This document shows positions 14,068 to 17,051 of a DNA stretch of 17,051 nucleotides, piece by piece; the first letter of the stretch is position 1, and the number at the start of each line of letters is the position of its first letter. Location of the stretch: NCBI GenBank assembly GCA_041658345.1, contig JBBAAK010000017.1, forward strand, positions 1 to 17,051, read 5' to 3'. Source of the stretch: JBAZYV01 sp041658345 (GTDB lineage: Bacteria > Patescibacteriota > Gracilibacteria > UBA1369 > 2-02-FULL-48-14). Both the position numbers and the translations under genes were made by a program. The notes under the pieces are model-generated. The model did not search any database. It saw only the letters and a program-made list of their open reading frames with translations, and was not told the origin of the DNA.

Positions 14068-15327
14068 TTATTTTGTATGTTCTGCAGATGCCGTTCCTGC
14101 GACGAATCCGGTAGTCCAACAAAGTTGGAGACTATATCCACCCGATGGCCGATCAATATTTAATATGTCCCCCACAAGATAAAGATTCGGAAAAAGTCGG
14201 GAACGCATCGTTTTAAAATCCACTTCATGAAGCGCAACTCCCCCGCTCGTCACAATAGCCTTATCAGAACCAAGAAGTTTATTCACATGCATTGGAATAC
14301 CTTTCAATATAGTAACAAGTTTTAAGCGCTCTTCTCGTGTAATGCTGTTACATTGAATTTCGGGATTGATAAGAGAAAGTTTTACGACAAGAGGAACCAT
14401 CGCGGATGGAATAAGATTCACGAGAGCGTTTTGAAATTTTTTCTTATCGTGTTCTTTAAATAAATCCTGAAGTTTTTTATTCAGTGTTCCATAATCTTCT
14501 TTGGGCAATAAATCGAGTGAAAGAACCACGTCGCCATACCGTAATAATTCACCGACTTCTTTACTCATATTGAGCACCGTGGGACCGCTTATTCCCACGT
14601 GCGTAAAAAGAATTTTTCCTTTTGTCACACTTTGTTTTTTGTTATCAAGAAACACCGTGAGTTTAATATCGGAAAGACTTGTCCCCGAAAGTCGTTTCAC
14701 CCACCTGTCTTTTATCGCAATTGGCACAAGCGAGGGGGTTGGAGTGATAATTGTGTGCCCAATTTTTTTGAGCCACCTGAACCCGTCTCCCGTGGAGCCG
14801 GTTTCCGAATGCGACGTTCCGCCTGTTGCAATAACAATAGATTTTCCTCGTATAAGTTTTTTATTTTTCAGTGTTACTCCAATAATTTTTTTTCCTTCAC
14901 ATGTTATTTCGGCCACCGGCGAACCAGAAAATACCGTTACTTTATTTTTCTGCATATATTTCAAGAGAACATTCAAAACAGATTGCGAAGAATTTGACGC
15001 GGGAAATGTACGCAATCCCTCCTCCATTTTTGTCTCCATCCCTTTTGTATGAAAAAAATCCAATGTCTCTTTTACGCTCCATTGTGAAAAAGCGGAAAAA
15101 AGAAATTTTCCGTCGCTTTTAAATTTTTCAAGAAGTTTGCGATTGTCGAATTCGGAATTTGTTAGATTACACCTTCCTCCGCCAGTGATAAGAAGTTTTT
15201 TGCCAAGCGTATCATTTTTTTCAATAACGAGCACTTTCGCTCCTTTTTCTGCAGCAACTCCTGCCGCCATCATGCCCGCCGGTCCTCCCCCAACCACAAT
15301 CACATCCCATAGTTTTTTATCGTCCAT
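14068..15327 (-). CDS. HI0933-family FAD-dependent oxidoreductase (TIGR00275)
   Basis: This 419-aa flavoprotein begins with the FAD-binding Rossmann motif VIVVGGGPAGMMAAGVAAEKG (residues 9-29) and has the family block LLITGGGRCNLTN, then IATGGTSHSETGSTGDG, a mid-protein FTHVGISGPTVLNMS and the C-terminal LYLVGDILNIDRPSGGYSLQ with the GD motif that contacts FAD. These are the HI0933/YhiN signatures. The physiological substrate of the family is unknown. I chose the ATG at 15327 because the Rossmann fold starts eight residues later; the frame extends to 15372 with other ATGs at 15336 and 15372. It lies in the xseA operon, upstream of the S4 gene. Confidence 0.9.
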   Translation of the reverse strand: MDDKKLWDVIVVGGGPAGMMAAGVAAEKGAKVLVIEKNDTLGKKLLITGGGRCNLTNSEFDNRKLLEKFKSDGKFLFSAFSQWSVKETLDFFHTKGMETKMEEGLRTFPASNSSQSVLNVLLKYMQKNKVTVFSGSPVAEITCEGKKIIGVTLKNKKLIRGKSIVIATGGTSHSETGSTGDGFRWLKKIGHTIITPTPSLVPIAIKDRWVKRLSGTSLSDIKLTVFLDNKKQSVTKGKILFTHVGISGPTVLNMSKEVGELLRYGDVVLSLDLLPKEDYGTLNKKLQDLFKEHDKKKFQNALVNLIPSAMVPLVVKLSLINPEIQCNSITREERLKLVTILKGIPMHVNKLLGSDKAIVTSGGVALHEVDFKTMRSRLFPNLYLVGDILNIDRPSGGYSLQLCWTTGFVAGTASAEHTK

Positions 15328-15410
15328 TAGCGCCATCTTAACAGAAAAAAGAAATCGATTCCATTTTCCCATTCATCTTCATTGATATGTATTTTCTTTT
15401 TTAGTATCTC

Positions 15411-16352
15411 CTACCGATCAAAAATAGAAACGAGATATAAATCGATTTCGCGTTGGGTTAAATCATAGAAATATTTATTCTCGTCATGAAGTCTTTTTGC
15501 GAGTTGAGTTCCCACAAATCGCCAATGCCACGGTTCATATTGATAATATGAATTCCCTTTCGGATATGAGAGCACAAATCCAAACCGATATGCGTTCTCG
15601 GTAAGCCATTTATATGCTGGATCATTTTCAAGTTGCAATGAGAGTGTTTTCAATTTTGGTGTAGTAAAATCGACTGTTGTGCCGAGCTGATGTTCCGAAT
15701 ATCCCTGATCAGCGGAAAATTTATTGGCCCCTGATCCATATACTACCTTATATCCAGTTTTTACCGAAAACTGTTCATCAAATGATCGGTATGCAGAAAT
15801 AATCTTCAAATCAACTCCTCCCTGCATAGCTCCTTTTATCATATCAACAAGAAATGGCTCCACTCCCGCGTGAATTTTTTTTTCAACACTCGAATCGTAC
15901 AGATAATCCCTATAGACGCCGGTAAGCCGTGAAGGAATATAATTCTCACTCAAAAAATATATTTTCGAATATTTCTTCAAAAGCTCCTTATCAGTCTGGC
16001 TTAATTTTTGAAGTGTGCCAACGGTTCCAGAAATATCCTTCACCATTCCTGAAATATCCACCACCTGACTTTCCAAAGCAGTATTCTTTGCAAACTGATC
16101 TTCGAGATTCTTTGAGAGATTCTCATTTACCCCGCGTTCATTTCCCAATAATTCCGTAAGATTAGAATTATCTTTACGTGTATTTTCGAGTTGTGTTTTT
16201 GTGATTCCAAATGACTGTTCCAATAACCCAACACTCTTTTCAAGAATTGTATTTTCTTCGTAGAGACTCCAAAAGAGATATCCCCCGCTTCCTATTGCAG
16301 TAAGTATCACAAGTATCCCAGCCACAACAAAAATACGTTTTTTATTTATCAT
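15411..16352 (-). CDS. membrane-anchored M15-family D-alanyl-D-alanine carboxypeptidase (VanY-like)
   Basis: This 313-aa protein trims or remodels peptidoglycan stem peptides outside the cytoplasmic membrane. Residues 7-29 form a single N-terminal membrane segment after KK, with the rest outside. About 35-128 is a coiled-coil-like spacer (L, N, E and K rich). The M15 zinc peptidase domain (about 150-313) has SAYRS (186-190), the zinc site SEHQLGTTVD (S219, H221, D228) and EPWHW (273-277), with E273 as likely general base and H276 as third zinc ligand. All metal ligands are present. The gene heads the minus-strand group and is divergent from uppS, another envelope gene. No Shine-Dalgarno motif is seen. 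Confidence 0.94.
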   Translation of the reverse strand: MINKKRIFVVAGILVILTAIGSGGYLFWSLYEENTILEKSVGLLEQSFGITKTQLENTRKDNSNLTELLGNERGVNENLSKNLEDQFAKNTALESQVVDISGMVKDISGTVGTLQKLSQTDKELLKKYSKIYFLSENYIPSRLTGVYRDYLYDSSVEKKIHAGVEPFLVDMIKGAMQGGVDLKIISAYRSFDEQFSVKTGYKVVYGSGANKFSADQGYSEHQLGTTVDFTTPKLKTLSLQLENDPAYKWLTENAYRFGFVLSYPKGNSYYQYEPWHWRFVGTQLAKRLHDENKYFYDLTQREIDLYLVSIFDR

Positions 16353-16365
16353 TCTTTATATGCGT

Positions 16366-16371
16366 ATTTTA
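16366..16371 (-). promoter_or_regulatory. possible -10 box of the peptidase operon
   Basis: TAAAAT on the minus strand, with TTTTTA 17 nt upstream, would start a transcript about 6 nt before the peptidase ATG. The match is weak, but the spacing resembles the uppS side. Confidence 0.35.
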
Positions 16372-16452
16372 TCATCTTTCGCGCGTAATAAAAAAGGTGA
16401 ATTAAACCATACAAAAAAATCATGGTCAATACACACAATAAAAATAAATTAG

Positions 16453-16458
16453 TATAAT
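16453..16458 (+). promoter_or_regulatory. -10 box of uppS, near-leaderless
   Basis: A perfect TATAAT lies 8 nt before the uppS ATG, with TACACA (16430-16435) at 17 nt as a partial -35. Transcription should start at or within a few bases of the start codon, consistent with the absence of a Shine-Dalgarno motif. Confidence 0.65.
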
Positions 16459-16466
16459 AAATAAAC

Positions 16467-17051
16467 ATGGAAAAAGTTCCACATCATATCGCCATCATCC
16501 CCGATGGAAATCGGAGATGGGCGCGAGCAAAAGGATTACTCCCCTATGAGGGTCACCGCGAAGGAGCAAAACGAGTTCATGAGATCGCAGAAATTGGATT
16601 TGAACGCGGGGTTAAATATATGACTGTATGGGGAACATCGGCAGATAACTTGAAAAAAAGATCAAAAACAGAAGTATCGTTCCTTGTAAAACTCTTTGAA
16701 AAGGAGTTGAAAGAAATCTTGAATTCGGAAACACTGAGAAAAAACGAGATACGCATGCGCGTGATAGGACGAGGAAAAGAAATTGTAAAAAGTAAAGTTC
16801 TCTCAAAATTAATCGAGGATGCCGAACGTGACACGGCGCATTTTCACAAAGGAAACCTCACTATACTGTTTGGATACGACGGAAAGGAAGAAATGATTGA
16901 GGCATTCCAGAAAGGATCAAAGTTACACACATCAAAATTCAATTATGAATCAATAAAGGAATTTCTATGGACAAAAGATCTTCCCTCTGTTGATTTTGTT
17001 ATTCGTACCGGCGGAGAGCCCCATTGGTCTTCAGGATTTATGATGTGGCAC
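16467..17051 (+). CDS. uppS: isoprenyl (undecaprenyl) diphosphate synthase, cut by the window end
   Basis: The first 195 residues of a cis-prenyltransferase are present; the frame runs off the window. HIAIIPDGNRRWAR (7-20) holds the catalytic Asp (D13) and diphosphate-binding NRRWAR, followed by GHREGAKRVHEI (29-40). Later blocks are divergent: WGTSADN (55-61) in place of FSTENW, GYDGKEE for NYGGRxE, and IRTGGEPHWSSGFMMWH (179-195) for IRTSGExRISNFLLWQ. The enzyme extends farnesyl diphosphate to the C55 lipid carrier for peptidoglycan. The core residues R180, T181 and E184 are kept. The start is fixed by the motif lying directly after the ATG and by the TATAAT just upstream. It is divergent from the peptidase gene. 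Confidence 0.93.
   Translation, partial: MEKVPHHIAIIPDGNRRWARAKGLLPYEGHREGAKRVHEIAEIGFERGVKYMTVWGTSADNLKKRSKTEVSFLVKLFEKELKEILNSETLRKNEIRMRVIGRGKEIVKSKVLSKLIEDAERDTAHFHKGNLTILFGYDGKEEMIEAFQKGSKLHTSKFNYESIKEFLWTKDLPSVDFVIRTGGEPHWSSGFMMWH

Noticed and set aside
14501..15052. 183-codon antisense frame on the plus strand
   Set aside because: It lies wholly within the flavoprotein gene, has no recognisable motif and no promoter or ribosome site.
1..17051. CRISPR array, insertion sequence or rRNA genes
   Set aside because: No regularly spaced 25-40 bp repeats, no transposase frame and no rRNA signature were seen.

Overview
The window looks like a chromosomal segment of a small-genome bacterium of the Candidate Phyla Radiation (Patescibacteria, probably a Parcubacteria-like lineage). 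This is inferred, not proven. The signs are a very short MetK, a compact XseA, a divergent UppS, tight gene packing, almost no Shine-Dalgarno motifs at housekeeping starts, -10 boxes close to start codons (near-leaderless genes), and a four-helix-bundle protein beside a tRNA. TGA and TAA/TAG all end genes, so the genetic code appears standard.

Layout. (a) 1-300: the end of a four-helix-bundle (S23-like) protein gene, a 7-bp-period tandem repeat, and tRNA-Gln(TTG). (b) 393-10227, minus strand: a compact four-gene operon read from 10227 down to 393. It encodes a PLD-SNF2 helicase, an Eco57I-like DNA adenine methyltransferase, a protein with a possible degenerate PD-(D/E)XK nuclease site plus a long helical region, and an Apea-like HEPN protein with an intact R-x4-H motif. 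I read it as a phage-defence operon of restriction-modification type with an RNase-like last gene. It lies between tRNA-Gln and metK. (c) 10410-11894, minus strand: a SAM-I riboswitch with promoter and intrinsic terminator, controlling a 93-aa unknown protein and metK. (d) 11895-12537: a gene-free stretch rich in long, mostly perfect palindromes of unrelated sequence. (e) 12538-16352, minus strand: xseB, xseA, a stand-alone S4-domain protein, an HI0933-family flavoprotein and a membrane-anchored M15 peptidase. (f) 16467 to the end, plus strand: uppS, divergent from the peptidase gene and cut by the window edge.

How the parts work together. The defence helicase, methylase, nuclease-like protein and HEPN protein are tightly coupled (4-bp overlap, then 4-nt gaps), so they are probably made together. 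The methylase would mark self DNA, the helicase would move on or remodel unmarked DNA, and the nuclease-like and HEPN proteins would be effectors. SAM made by MetK is the cofactor of that methylase. metK lies directly upstream on the same strand with no clear terminator in the 182-nt gap, so read-through from the SAM-controlled unit is possible. The least ordinary parts are the HEPN-tailed defence operon and the palindrome cluster at 11971-12490.
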